A DNA stretch of 64,000 nt from Actinostola sp. cb2023. Its lineage: Eukaryota; Cnidaria; Anthozoa; Actiniaria; Actinostolidae. Below are positions 24,496-36,200 of the stretch, piece after piece; the stretch's first letter is position 1, and every line of letters begins with the position of its first letter. The position numbers and the translations under genes are program-made. The stretch is from positions 141,501 to 205,500 of the forward strand of contig JAUJYZ010000636.1 in NCBI GenBank assembly GCA_033675265.1, written 5' to 3'. The notes beneath the pieces were generated by a model, which saw only the letters and a list, made by a program, of their open reading frames with translations, did not search any database and was not told the DNA's origin.

Positions 24496-24634
24496 GGTAT
24501 ATCGGCTGATAATGTCCTTGGCATAGAGATGCATATGGTCCTCAAAATATCACAGTTGCCCTCGAAGCTTCGCTTCTCGGCCAACTGTTTTTTCGGACCA
24601 TCTCTCAGCCGCGGACATTATCAGCCGATATACC
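24496..24634. repeat. foldback element
   Basis: GGTATATCGGCTGATAATGT pairs with ACATTATCAGCCGATATACC. The core CCCTCGAAGCTTCGCTTCTC then GGCC is a looser variant of the shared foldback core. Confidence 0.85.
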
Positions 24635-24796
24635 AGTCGCCAGAAGTTTTTTTTTTACTAACTATATACATGTATATGCCAACTTGAAGATGAATTGGAT
24701 TTCAATTTGTGTTATCCGACCATCGTGATTACATTTGATAAAATTGTAGCCAGCAAGTCTCTAGTTTTGACATCTTGTGATGAAATGTGCTTAGTC

Positions 24797-24875
24797 ATAT
24801 CGGGCCACATCGGGCCTTTTCGGGACACATCGGGCCTTATCGGCCTTAATCGTTAATCGGGCCTTATCGGGCCAC
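24797..24875 (+). repeat. ATCGGGCC short tandem motif
   Basis: ATCGGGCC or TTCGGGAC occurs about eight times with irregular spacing. Non-coding low-complexity patch. Confidence 0.7.
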
Positions 24876-25930
24876 AACCAAGGACCACATCCAAGGGCCA
24901 CTTCAAGGACAAATTAAGGACACTAAGAACATCATTATAAGGTCTATAAGGACAAACCGAAGACTATCAGGACAAACGGAGACAGAAGGGACATACAAGG
25001 CCTTCTTTCTCTCCGATGAGTAAAGCAAGTTTTACACTTACTTGAGAGATCGTGATTTGGTTTAAAAAAAAATACAATCGCACAATAGTTGAACATGAGA
25101 ACAAATGACAACATTTAGTTGATAATTATGAACAAGCTGGTGAAAATACAGAAACTGCTAAAATCATGCCCGAATAATAAATTGAAATATAGCTTGATCA
25201 ATGCATGTAATTCTTAGTACTTTGTAGTGGTTAAATAAACTTCTTGTTGAAAACCAACATTTTGTCAAGATTTTTATTGTTAAACCGCCTCATAGCATGA
25301 GAAATATTCAAAGATATATATCTAATCGCATTAGTGTTTTTTACATTGCTTGAACTCAGGAGAACTGTGACTAATTATTCTATAATTGCGCGCGTCTTTT
25401 GAAAATCAATTTGCCGCTTTTAAACAATACAAGCAATTACCAAAGTTTGTGAAATAATTAGCTTGTTAAGTTCTTAAGTTGGTTTGAAATCGTTTTCTTT
25501 GGTACAGTTTTCTTGCTTTTCTTGGGATTCAATGCGTTGCTTTTCGATCACCAATAGCGAATAATTCTGACTTATAATTTCTTGTGTTGAATGCATGAAT
25601 GTTTGTTTTTTAACTTTGCGATTTTGAATTGAACTCTTCTTTGTTCCAGTGAACCACAACAATCCAGGAAGAACAAAGGCCTCACCCAGACTTGCCTAAA
25701 ACAAGAACCCCCTTTTCATTAATTGTAATCAGTAAACTGAGCATTAAAACCATATTACAACTTAAAATGTTATTATAAGAAGTATAATCGTTTGAGGTGT
25801 ATAACAAGTTTTATTTACAAAATATACTGGTGAATATTTACATTCAATTTGAAGTTTAATCAATATCGAGATCAAACATTCAGTAAGTTACAAAATCTAA
25901 TCATAAAGAGATCAAACAGTTCAAACTAAA
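24876..25930. other. AT-rich intergenic stretch, no feature seen
   Basis: No splice-framed coding, transposon ends or repeats recognised. A 62-codon minus frame (25474-25662) looks like chance. Confidence 0.5.
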
Positions 25931-25933
25931 GAG

Positions 25934-26354
25934 TTATTTCCTTCCTGCGTTATGATTGTTTTGATTTTTGGTTTGAAAATCTAACTTTCGAATACAGTTA
26001 AGTGATGATATAGTTTTTGGTGCCGCTATTTTCAAAATAGTATTTGCTTCTGCTTTTGTGTTGCAATAGCGCTTCTCGAGCATCACGTGAAGAGCTCGAG
26101 AATCGTTCTCCTGTTTCCAAAAGTTAAAATCGTAGCCGGAACCCGATGCAGCCGTTAAATACCACATACGGAAACCTTAGTACTGTAATTCCACCATCAA
26201 TATCGGGAAAATAAGAACAATATTTCTTCTCTTCTTTCAACATTTGTTCCCAAGGATAGGTGTCGATATCTTTTTTAATAAAACACTCCACTGACAATGC
26301 TCTTGCAATAGTACTGAAGTAGTTTTTTGTCACGAACAAAAATTGTTTGCTCAT
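25934..26354 (-). other. possible broken coding fragment, not identified
   Basis: Two overlapping minus frames read MSKQFLFVTKNYFSTIARAL...VECFIKKDIDTYPWEQML and, after a shift near 26150, YDFNFWKQENDSRALHVMLE then KRYCNTKAEANTILKIAAPK. The composition looks protein-like. I recognise no family. Probably a decayed host-gene or transposon fragment. Confidence 0.3.
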
Positions 26355-26419
26355 GCAGGAGGGAGACTTCGTTGGATAGTTCTCTCATCTTGTAAAAACT
26401 CATGGAATTAATAATAACA

Positions 26420-28252
26420 AGACGCTCAATGAGCGTTCACTCGGGCATTATGAAAAGGAAAATGTCAGTTGCGTGAGGAAGAACCTGAAAATGAATGCCA
26501 GTTCGTTGAAGAAAAATAATATTTATCTATATATTTTTTGGTGTGCATAGATAACAAGAACAGTGTCAGTTGCGTGAGGAGGGACTTGACGGACTTGACA
26601 GTGATTGACAGTTGCGTGAAGAAAGAGAATATGTATATGTGTTTCGGTGAGCATCTCTGAATCGAACTTCCGTAACACGTGCTTCATCGCACAGAATTAC
26701 CCATACAAATCGGTCATATCCTTAAAATAGGTTGCATTTGAAGAAACGATACACGATCCTTATTTAAATCTCAGAGTTCCCCCCTAAAATAGAAAATGTA
26801 TCGAAAATTTGGTGGGAAAAGCTTTTATTGGAAGCTTATAGTTAATTTCGCGGGTTAATCTCTTAAACTAGAACCCAGTTCCCGCCCGGCCAAACGCTCG
26901 CTCCAATGTCATAAATTCCCCTTACTTCGCGGCTTATTTTGTCCGTGGTAAAAAAGAAACTGGTGCTTAAATTTCTGTAGCTATAGCAATGGAGGCTAGG
27001 CTGCAAGGTCAAATTAAAATGGCAGCCGATGGAAGTGTTTTGAAGCTAAAAATCGTCTCGTAATTTGACATTTTCGACTGCTTCGCTTCGTTGGTATGAA
27101 ACAGAACTTCAAGAAAAGTCGCTAGTGAACATTGGTATGGAGGAAAGTTTGATATTGGAAGCAATCCAGCTATGTCGGGGCACCAAAATTCGAGTGTTAC
27201 AATTATTGTATTTCGCAAGGCTGAGCAACAGGAATCGATCGAACTGCTGGCATGATGAAATCCCATACATTTGAACACTACGGAGACCCGACATTCACCC
27301 TGAAAAAGTCGCAAGAAGACGAAAGGATATTTACAATCGATAACTTGGCAAGTAAACTTCAGTCGCAAGTATTTTGTATTCCGTTGTTACAATTTATCGT
27401 AGATCACTGGTTCATTTGTAAATGACAGCCTAAACATTGACTTTCTTCGATTTTACTGTAAATATTACGAAGATCGAGTGGCCGAGTGCCGTAATGGGAA
27501 TGGGTCTAGCATATAATTAGGATAATATCCCGGATGTGACACAAATTTCTGTGCGATGTGGTACTTCCAGTTGAAAATCATATTTATGGTCAGACGATTC
27601 TGATAACCTCTTTGCCGGGTTTCTTCGTTATCGCAAAGGAAATTCGGTCAATTCAATAAATCGTCGAATCAAAAAAAATTATTTGCAATATTCTTTCATA
27701 GTTAGAAGAGCTCTTTTGTTGTACAGCATTTGTATAATGTAATTAAGGTTTAGTTGGATTCTGAAATTAACGGAATGAATGATCAAAATGAATATAAATA
27801 GCTTGAGTTCAATTGATTACCTTTGGACTTTGATGAGTTCATGTAAAGTCTGTAAAGGCCCTGTCGAAAACGCTCAACATCTTTTAGAGTGGGCCCACAC
27901 GAATCGGCGTATGCGTTTGTATGTGAGAGCGTATTTAAGAGGAACTGATGGATGGCTTGCCTTGGATACAACATAATTTCTCTTCTGCACAGGTCAACTG
28001 CTTCTTTCACTTCTAGTCGTCGAATACGATGACTTAGCAATATCTCAGTATCTGCCATGAGCGAACAAAACTTCGGATTAATTGACACGTTTGTCGCGCC
28101 ATGAATATTCAACCTCAAGTGACCTCAAGTATGTTTAAAGATGTAATACAGATGTACCTCCACGAATCTTTATGAGTCATCGAGATAAATAGTTTCTCGT
28201 CACGCAACTGTCATTCTCACAATACCCGAATATACGCTCGTTGAGCGTCTTC
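26420..28252. mobile_element. segment between inverted GACGCT hairpin modules
   Basis: Left end AAGACGCTCAATGAGCGTTC, ACTCGGGCATTATG, TGTCAGTTGCGTGAGG. The right end is its inverse (CACGCAACTGTCA, CGCTCGTTGAGCGTCTT). The interior repeats GTCAGTTGCGTGAGGA (26575, 26605). It carries non-repeat cargo: a plus ATG region at 26990-27062 and a minus open frame at 27783-28118 (EAVDLCRREIMLYPRQAIHQ), neither identified. May be one large element or two neighbouring ones. Confidence 0.5.
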
Positions 28253-28560
28253 TGCAACAGATCCCTAATAAAAATCTAAGGACGTTTTGATTTCGATTGT
28301 ATTTCTGCCGTTCACTGACCTGTTTTGAGCGTGGAAATTCTGTTTTAAATAGCGCTTAACGTGGCGGTTCTAAAATTAGATCGCGTAATAAATGTATGAC
28401 TCAGACAAGGATCATACAACTGTCATCGTACTGAAAAGAACACGGATTTTCGAACATTGACCTTTCTCGCCTTTGCTTTGATGTAGTTTTGAAGTACGAT
28501 TTTTACGATTCCTTTTCCTTGTGAATTTTTCAAACGTGGAATAAAATAAACATTCATCGT
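28090..28560 (-). repeat. dispersed element copy, homologous to 53430-54370
   Basis: The reverse complement shares AGATTTTTATTAGGGATC-like sequence, CTCAAAACAGGTCA, TTAGAACCGCCACTCTGC-like sequence and TTTATTTTATTCCACGTTT with 53430-54240 in the same order. Includes the GACGCT hairpin at 28226-28252. Confidence 0.7.
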
Positions 28561-28740
28561 GAGTTATTGAAAATGATACGTCTTGAGGTTGCATAGGTCA
28601 GATGGTTCTGATAACGCCCTCACGTTTGTTTTTGTTAAACTTGAAACTCCGGATACGATTAAATACGTCGCATACTTTCGTCATTCTTTAACCGACTAAA
28701 AAAACTACGACTACTACTACTACCGAAAAACGCATTTTCT

Positions 28741-28775
28741 AACTCGGGCTTCCTTCGGAAGGGCCCGAGTAATAA
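28741..28775 (-). repeat. terminal-hairpin module CTCGGGC...GCCCGAG
   Basis: ACTCGGGCTTCCTTCGGAAG then GGCCCGAGTAATAAT; the same module, inverted, is at 53214-53246. It marks one end of the element family whose other end carries GACGCTCAATGAGCGTC. The adjoining minus frame 28720-28920 (HPEYKEMKECLEIVVKDLFN) looks helical but is unidentified. Confidence 0.65.
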
Positions 28776-29173
28776 TGGAATTGAAGAGGTCTTTGACAAC
28801 GATTTCCAAACATTCTTTCATCTCTTTGTATTCAGGATGGCTTGGGAGGATATAATACTCTTGCTCCATTACAGTTAGGATCAGGTCCAAAAGTTTATCT
28901 TCTGGATATATTATTTTCATGCGAATACGTTTTGCAATCGGGGTAATGATTGACTACAAGTACTGCAATAAACGTGCCGCCCCCCTGGTGGGTTGCACTA
29001 ACACGTGTACAGCTGGATCGTGGGTGAAGTATAGGGAGAGGAACGAGGGAAGGATGAAGCAGTACTATCCGACTCTTTTTATTTCGGAAATCAACTTTAT
29101 GAAGTAATTAATGGGATGGTATAGTAGTTTTCTATTTTTGGCATCAGTTATTAAGGGATCATTAGATAGTTAT

Positions 29174-29750
29174 AGATATGCCAATGACGCTATTCTCGGT
29201 TTTCACGTGACGTCATCAAAAAGCTAAAATCCAAACTATTCACCTCACAAAACTGTTTGTTGGATATCTTGTTGATGTCGTTATAAGAAAAGTCTTACCA
29301 AAATAATTTGGTAATTTAGATGTTTTGTTTTCGATTTATTGCGAGTCAAATTCTGTCACGCAATACTGTCACGCGCATTTCAAAGCCGTAGAAATAGGAA
29401 AATTCGTTTGAAATAATACGATTTTAACTTAGTAGATGATGGGTAACTTTATTTTGATGAATGTAGCTGTTTAAAAATTGAAATGTTTGCAATATAAACA
29501 TGATTTGCAGTCTTCGTGACTTGGCCGCCATGTTGGTGTCCCTCGATGGGACACCAAGATGGCGGCCCCATACATTTGAACTAAATTATGAGCATAAGCG
29601 ATCGCTCATATCTTCGTATCTAAAACTTCTTTTAACTAAGCCTTCGGCTGAGATATATAGTTTTGGCTGCTCTTTCGGCCTATGAAGGTTTTGTTCTATA
29701 TAAGTCCTGGGAAAATTGTCAATGACGTAGGTGAAAGCCGAGAATAGCAT
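29174..29750. mobile_element. TIR element with a YY1-like hairpin core
   Basis: Ends AATGACGCTATTCTCGGTTT then TCAC and GTGAAAGCCGAGAATAGCAT are inverted. At 29522-29566 a perfect hairpin GGCCGCCATGTTGGTGTCCC/GGGACACCAAGATGGCGGCC carries CAAGATGGCGGC, the YY1 consensus, on both arms (one arm altered). No transposase. Confidence 0.65.
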
Positions 29751-30876
29751 ACTATTCGCGGCAGTCCCTTTCACGCTCGCTTAATAAGAGATGGAGAAAT
29801 GCGCCCGCGCCCAGAAGCTTAGCGTTTGATGCGGTCTAATACCAAGTCACTCGAGACCTTTGCCAATACTCAAAAAGCCAAGTCCAAAACTTAACTAGGC
29901 AGGACCCTCCAGCCACCCAAAACTTAGGATGAGTGGCTTGCGTGGAAGGCATAGTGAAACGCGCGAGACTGTTCAAGCTAGTGTATGACACTATATATGG
30001 AGGCAGCTGCAGCCACAGAAAGGTGGGCGTGAATCAATAATCTACAGGCTGCCAGCCCTTGGGTGGTAAAAGGAGATGGAAATATAAGGTAAAGCGTTTC
30101 TGCGCGGGAGTAACCCACCCAAGGGATGACAGCCTGAGCGTCAGTAATCCGACTAGGGCATTAGACACCCTTTCAGGCTACCATAGGAGATAGGGAAAAC
30201 CCAAATAGCGCGGGAGAGGACACAAAACAAAAACTCCACAAAATGTTAGAGCAACGGAAATAAACCGAAAATAAAACGAACAGGGACAGTATCACATATC
30301 TGAGGCACAACACCATCACCGAATTAATAATTCTTGTAGCGCCCACAAAGGGCCAACAGTGAAAATACCGTAAGGCACGCACAATCAATGATATGCGAAA
30401 ACGGGAAGAACAAAGGGAGACAATCACAAAGGAAAGGAAACAAAGGGAGGTGTGGAGGGAGGGACAACAACAAAGAGAAACAATACAACACCAAATTGGA
30501 TGCAAATTAATGCGAGAAGCAGCAAATCTGCAAATGTCGAAAACACAAATATACCCAAAACCGAACAACTCAGTCGAATTTGCACCGTCTTGACAATATA
30601 TAGGGTGCAGAACGCTATAATAATAATAATAACGCTAAGGGGAATCATTGCTCAACATTAACCATGCAACTAGAATGCTTGGACATTACGTCACGGTACG
30701 CAAAGGGAAATATCAAGCACAAGCCATACGACAATGTTCAACCTCATACCCCTAAGCATGCAAAACTTATAAACGAGTGAAAGGGGAGGGAAAGCATGCA
30801 TAAAGTAAAGATGACGTTGTATCATGTTGTATAGTACCTACTATAGAACACAAACAAACAACCGAGAAGGGAAACT
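29751..30876. other. intergenic stretch without recognised gene
   Basis: Purine-rich segment; open frames 30173-30661 on both strands are composition effects (AACAACAAAGAGAAAC and complement). GGAGGCAGCTGCAGCC near 29999 and CAGGCTGCCAGCC/GACAGCCTG form weak inverted pairs. Confidence 0.45.
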
Positions 30877-31390
30877 GAGGGAAATGCAACTCCACAAACC
30901 CGGTGTTTGCGAGGCCAGCACGGTAAACAAACACTCACTTGAGAGTTCAACACACGTGCAAACTTTTAGGGAGCCGAGGGAGATGCAACTCCACAAACCC
31001 GGTGTTTGCGAGGCGAAGCACGGTAAACAAAAACTCACTTTAGAGTTCAACATACGTGCAAACTTTTAGGGAGCCGAGGGAAATGCAACTCCACAAACCC
31101 GGTGTTTGCGAGGCGAAGCACGGTAAACAAAAACTCACTGTAGAGTTCAACACACGTGCAAACCACCAGGGAGCCGAGGGAAATGCAACTCCACAAACCC
31201 GGCGTTTGCGAGGCGAAGCACGGTAAACAAACACTCACTGTAGAGTTCAACACACGTGCAAACCACCAGGGAGCCGAGGGAAATGCAACTCCACAAACCC
31301 GGTGTTTGCGAGGCGAAGCACGGCAAACAAACACTCACATTAGAGTTCAACACACGTGCAAACGTTTAGGGAGCCGAGGGAAGTCGAACG
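30877..31390 (+). repeat. 100-bp tandem repeat, about 5 copies
   Basis: AGGGAGCCGAGGGAAATGCA...CAAACCCGGTGTTTGCGAGG...CAACACACGTGCAAAC recurs exactly every 100 bases (AGGGAGCCG at 30967, 31067, 31167, 31267, 31367). Variants CTTTTAGG and CACCAGGG alternate. The minus open frames (LFTVLRLANTGFVELHFP-like) follow from the repeat. Confidence 0.95.
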
Positions 31391-31857
31391 AACTTGAAAC
31401 CGACCTAGAAAAAGTTTATACCTGAAAGGACCATGGTCTGGATTCGCAGCAGGTACTTATATACTTGGTTGGGATGACTTCTCAACGCCTGGGCTTGTTC
31501 AACAGCAGCTAGGACAGGAATTTGTTCATCGGCCATGACTGAGTAAGGATATAGATAGCGTAGTGAAGGGTTCATACGCGAACTGGGCAGTAATTAGATG
31601 CAGAGCTCTTATTTATACTCGCGCTGCAAGGGACTGGCGCGAATAGGAGACATTTTCCAAAACTTCCACGATTCTTTCAAATCTAAAATTATACTGAATT
31701 ATACTAGTTTCGAGAGATTTACGAGCAGTTTAGTGGAACCATGTGAGTTCGCTGGCGGCCATCAGTGCCCAACCTTGTATATTTTACTTACTGGTAGGAA
31801 AACAAATTAAAACCGTCGTAACTCTCTCAATACTCCAGTTTCGAGTTGTTTCGACAC
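31391..31857. other. no recognised feature
   Basis: Short open frames only; ORF-like 31598-31810 shows no family resemblance. Confidence 0.4.
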
Positions 31858-32058
31858 TGCTGTACTCCTTGACAAAAGACGCATTTGCTCAGGCTTAGCC
31901 TCAATTCAGTGTAAATTATGCACAAGTACCGACGAGAACGCGAAAAAGTGTCCACATTCTCTCCACATTCAACAATAGACATCATTATTAATTCCACGGG
32001 TTATTCTCTGGATTGAGACTAAGCCTGAGCAAACGCGTCTTTTGTCGAGGAGTACAGC
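31858..32058. repeat. foldback element
   Basis: GCTGTACTCCTTGACAAAAG, ACGCATTTGCTCAGGCTTAG at the left pairs with CTAAGCCTGAGCAAACGCGT, CTTTTGTCGAGGAGTACAGC at the right. Central 110 bases not paired. Confidence 0.85.
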
Positions 32059-32282
32059 GGTGCGTAAACAACTCGATATATTTCAAGTGGAATGGCCTAG
32101 AAATTCCTACAGAGGTAAAGGACAACACAAGGAACAAGTACGAGGCGTATAAAGGCAAATGATTTTTTATTTATATATTAAAGTACACCAGAACAAGAAA
32201 GCCCATACATTTACTGTATTTACGCCACTGATACTGAGCTTGGGCTACCTGCGCTAGAACGGCTTGAGAAACCTAAAATCTC

Positions 32283-32790
32283 TAGTATTATACCAGGCGA
32301 TAAACCCGCTAGAACGGGTTGGTCAACCCGTTACCACCGAACCCGTTACAACCGGTTCATCGTCAACCCGCTAGAACGGCTTGAGAAACCTAAAATCTCT
32401 AGTATTATACTAGGCGATAACAACCGGTTCAACCGGCATCGAGTTGGTCAAGCCGTTCTAGCGGGTTCGTCGCCTAGTATAATACTAGATATTTTAGGTT
32501 TCTGAAGCCGTTCTAGCGGGTTGATGATGAACCGGTTGTAGCGGGTTCGGCTGTAGCGGGTTGACCAACCCGTTCTAGCGGGTTCATCGCCTAGTATAAT
32601 ACTTTGTCTAGAGATTTTAGGTTTCTCAAGCCGTTCTAGCTGGTTGACGATGAACCGGTTGTAGCGTGTTCGGTTGTAGCGGGTTGGCTAACCCGTTCTA
32701 GCGGGTTCATCGCCTAGTATAATATTAGAGATTTTAGGTTTCTCAAGCCGTTCCAGCGGGTTGACTTAACCCGCTCTAACGGGTTACAAT
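32283..32790. repeat. block of palindromic CCGTTCTAGCGGGTT/AACCGGTT units
   Basis: More than a dozen related words (CCGCTAGAACGG, AACCCGTTCTAGCGGGTT, AACCGGTTGTAGC) occur in both orientations. They alternate with an imperfect 40-bp spacer around CTAGTATTATACTAGGCGAT / ATCGCCTAGTATAATACTAG, also in both orientations. AACCGGTT appears at 32350, 32422, 32530 and 32653; it is the Grainyhead/CP2 consensus. No coding. Confidence 0.85.
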
Positions 32791-32854
32791 TTTTGCCATT
32801 TTTAAGCTCCTGGTAAGCCTGTGAGCTAACTATCGCAATAATCATGTGGATACC

Positions 32855-33060
32855 TTGGATGAAGAATATCCGTACGACGACTACACTTCTTGTATCCATT
32901 TTGAATAGTAAGTGACTCGCTACGTTTCTTTACAGTGCGACGACTTCAACCGGGGCCACTTAGATAGCGAGAATGCTCTCTCCTGATTGGCTGAAGTACA
33001 CAAATTTGAAATTAGTCGCACTGTAATATATAGCATATTTATGATCTGTATTTCTGTCCT
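32855..33060 (-). repeat. inverted copy of the 21700-21835 repeat with a MITE inside
   Basis: GAATATCCGTACGACGACTA, GTAAGTGACTCGCTACGTTT and TATGATCTGTATTTCTGT match the reverse complement of 21700-21835. The MITE 32933-33023 splits the copy. It ends about 10 bases before the GNPTG stop codon complement, so the 3' UTR of GNPTG begins inside it. Confidence 0.75.
32933..33023. mobile_element. 91-bp TA-flanked MITE, CAGTGCGAC ends
   Basis: CAGTGCGACGACTTCAACCG ... GTCGCACTG with TA at 32931-32932 and 33024-33025. The left end is homologous to 11998-12040 (CAGTGCGACTACTGTAACCA). It interrupts a repeat present uninterrupted near 21740. Confidence 0.75.
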
Positions 33061-33070
33061 TCTTAAATAA

Positions 33071-33229
33071 TCAGTTCTGGTTACTTTTAAATCCACTATG
33101 TCTTGACAGTGTAGCATTTGACTTGCTTTTCTCTACCACTGCATTTTTGGTTAAATTTGTTTCTTTCTTGTTAAAAGGAAAAACAAGTGTCCTAAGCCTC
33201 TCTATTTCAGCCTGCAGCTCTCCATACGC
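33071..33229 (-). CDS. GNPTG: GNPTG coding exon 10 (terminal)
   Basis: Acceptor TTTATTGCAG; phase 0. Encodes [20 protein letters not shown] and ends FKSNQN then TGA. The last 40 residues are poorly conserved, as in other species. Confidence 0.9.
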   Translation of the reverse strand, partial: AYGELQAEIERLRTLVFPFNKKETNLTKNAVVEKSKSNATLSRHSGFKSNQN

Positions 33230-36200
33230 CTGCAATAAATGACAAATGATGCATCATTATACAATAAGCGTTTAGATTATTTCCTCGAATTAAGCTGGTG
33301 ACTTTGTTCCATGCGTTGTCTTGGGTTACAAACACTTGTACGGGGACCTACAATCAATAAGTAGAGTTAGCAAACACGACGCGACGTGAACTGGCATTCC
33401 TAACCCCAGTTATGGGAAAACGTTCTATTAGCATTCCTAACCCCAGTTATGGGAAAACGTTCTATTAGCATTCCTAACCCCAGTTGTGTGGGAAAACGTT
33501 CTATTAGCATTCCTAACCCCAGTTATGGGAAAACGTTCTATTAACATTCCTAACCCCAGTTATGGGAAAACGTTCTATTAACATTCCTAACCCCAGTTAT
33601 GGGAAAACGTTCTATTAGCATTCCTAACCCCAGTTATGGGAAAACGTTCTATTAGCATTCCTATAACCCCAGTTATGGGAAAACGTTCTATTAGCATTCC
33701 TAACCCCAGTTATGGGAAAACGTTCTATTAGCATTCCTAACCCCAGTTATGGGAAAACGTTCTATTAGCATTCCTAACCCCAGTTATGGGAAAACGTTCT
33801 ATTAGCATTCCTAACCCCAGTTATGGGAAAACGTTCTATTAGCATTCCTAACCCCAGTTATGGGAAAACGTTCTATTGTGTATAGCATTTAGGAAAGTTA
33901 TTATTTATTTATTCATTTACAAAACTTCCACCATACAAAATAAGAAAAATTATATATGTAACAGACAAAAGGTGCCTTATTTTAAATCCCTAAATAAATA
34001 AACAAATCACTTCTTGAAGATTGACCCCCACTGGCATACTTATAAATGCCCACAGAAAGAAAGAAAACAGACTAAAATGACTAGAATTTTGAAAAACAAT
34101 AAAATGATTTGCACGTGAAAATTTCACAAGTAACTTTAATAATAATGCACAATGCAAATTATGTACTTTTATTCCAAGACGAGCTGAGCCTTACCTTTTT
34201 TTGGTTGAAGTTGAAACAACTGCAACTGGAATCCATCTGAATAAAAGGAGAAATTGCAGAATACCCCCCCCCCCCCCCCCCCCCCCCCAACGGCAAGCTA
34301 AACTATAAGGTCGGAAAAACCATGTGTCTTCACTCAAAAACCATAGCAAAACCACCAAGTACAAATTTTGATCAAAGTCGATAGAAAACACAATTGACGC
34401 GGCAACAAGACAAGACAACAAACACAATTGGCAGATAAAAAACTAAACTAGCGAGTACACTCGTATGGGCTGCGTCGGTGTATAATGATAAATTCAAAGG
34501 TGATGACACCGTGAACAGAGTACTTCACTTTACTGACGTTTCGAGCCTTAGCCCTTCGTCGGAGTAAAAGGATATGTTTGTCGTTAATTATCTCCGTTCA
34601 ATGCATAGATGCCCCAATGTTTTTCGAAAATCAATAGCCCTAAAGATGATTATTTTATGCACAAATTCCAATACAAATTGGGTCGCCATTATAGTGGCCA
34701 CTGTCCTTAAAAGCAAATGTTGCCATGCAGTAAAACATTTTCCACTCACCTGGGAACACAGCTCCAGCGTCCGGAATTTTCTTTTCTCTTTTTCTCTTTG
34801 TTTCTTTGACGAAGAAGAAGAAGAAGACGAAGATAGTTCATCATTGAGGCTCAAACTTTCTCCGTGACGTTTACCGTCTGAAGCCACGAAACCTTCATTG
34901 ATAAATAACTTTTGTCTTTGTTTGTTGTAGCCTTGAGTGGTGATCTCTTCTCTCCATAGGTTTTCCTCGATTTCTTCCCATTTGGCTCGGCCTTCAGCAC
35001 TTAGTACAGGATAAACTAAAAGAAACGGACGTGATGTTTTGAACATTTGCAGATTTACATTTTGACGAAATCATATTTTATGCTTGTCGCTACTATTACA
35101 GACATCTGTGACACACGTCAGTCCGTTCTAGTTATCCGGCTAAAAAGTGAGTTATTATTGAAACATTGAAGTTCACAAACAATTATACCGTTTCAAAACA
35201 TATGAATATTAGAGGAAACTTTCAAAATAGACTGAAATTCAGCGGCCCCTTCTGGGCCGTTGCGAATGAAGTTCATGCTAATTTTTGAGGAAGCCCCGCG
35301 CATCTCACTTCTATTGAACATATATTGAAGTAGTTTTAATGTTTTCCAAATATTATCTATATTCGAAACTTATATTAGCCAACACATGGACCTTTTCGTA
35401 GTTTCCCAGAATGCTTCATGATTCTGCGCGCGCAAGCGAGGTCAGGGTACAAAATAGATCAAAAATATTAAGAGAGAATGAAGAAATTCAGTAGAAAACT
35501 TAGACTTTTAAATCAAAAGTGCGTAAGAAGTATTATAAAGATAGATGCAAATTCTCAAGCAAAGAAAATAGTTTTTTCTTGTTCTTGATTTGATACAGTA
35601 GTCATATTTTCCTCAATACACGATCAATTCTAAATATTTTGTACCCTGACCTCGCTTGCGCGCGCAGAATCATGAAGCATTCTGGGAAACTACGAAAAGG
35701 TCCATGGTAATCTCCCTTCTTTTGTCAGGAAACGATACGAATGGTTCTTCGGCAAAAACGTACAATTAGAAAATGAAAATATCATCTATGGTATCTAAAT
35801 CAGTGTTAAATAACCGCTAGATAGTAGAAAGACAAAATCAAGCGTTCAAAACAGTCCTCAAAGTACTAGACCCCAGTACTGCGCGGACGGAGAAAGAGGT
35901 TAATGGCGAAAACATTGAGTTATACTACGTTTATTTGTATGGTGACCCTCCGTGGTTATTTAATTGTTGAACTTGTAACATAAATATATTATTTTTCTTT
36001 CATAATTCGAAATAGAATATATATCCAATATGTTGTTGTACGTATAGGTGCCATGTTATAATAAAGATACGTTTCTTCTACGTATTAAATCCTTTACGTA
36101 GAAGAAACGTATCTTTATTATAAAATATATATCGTTTGGAAAATACAGTATGACTCCCTTGCCTACATTGTATAATATTGCGAAACATATATTAGATATG

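Noticed and set aside
30173..30661. 131-codon cysteine-rich minus frame and overlapping plus frames
   Set aside because: Purine/pyrimidine strand bias opens frames on both strands; no domain or splice context.
34574..34867. 97-codon plus-strand frame ending [18 protein letters not shown]
   Set aside because: It is antisense to GNPTG exon 9; the acidic run is the complement of its poly-Ser/Lys coding.
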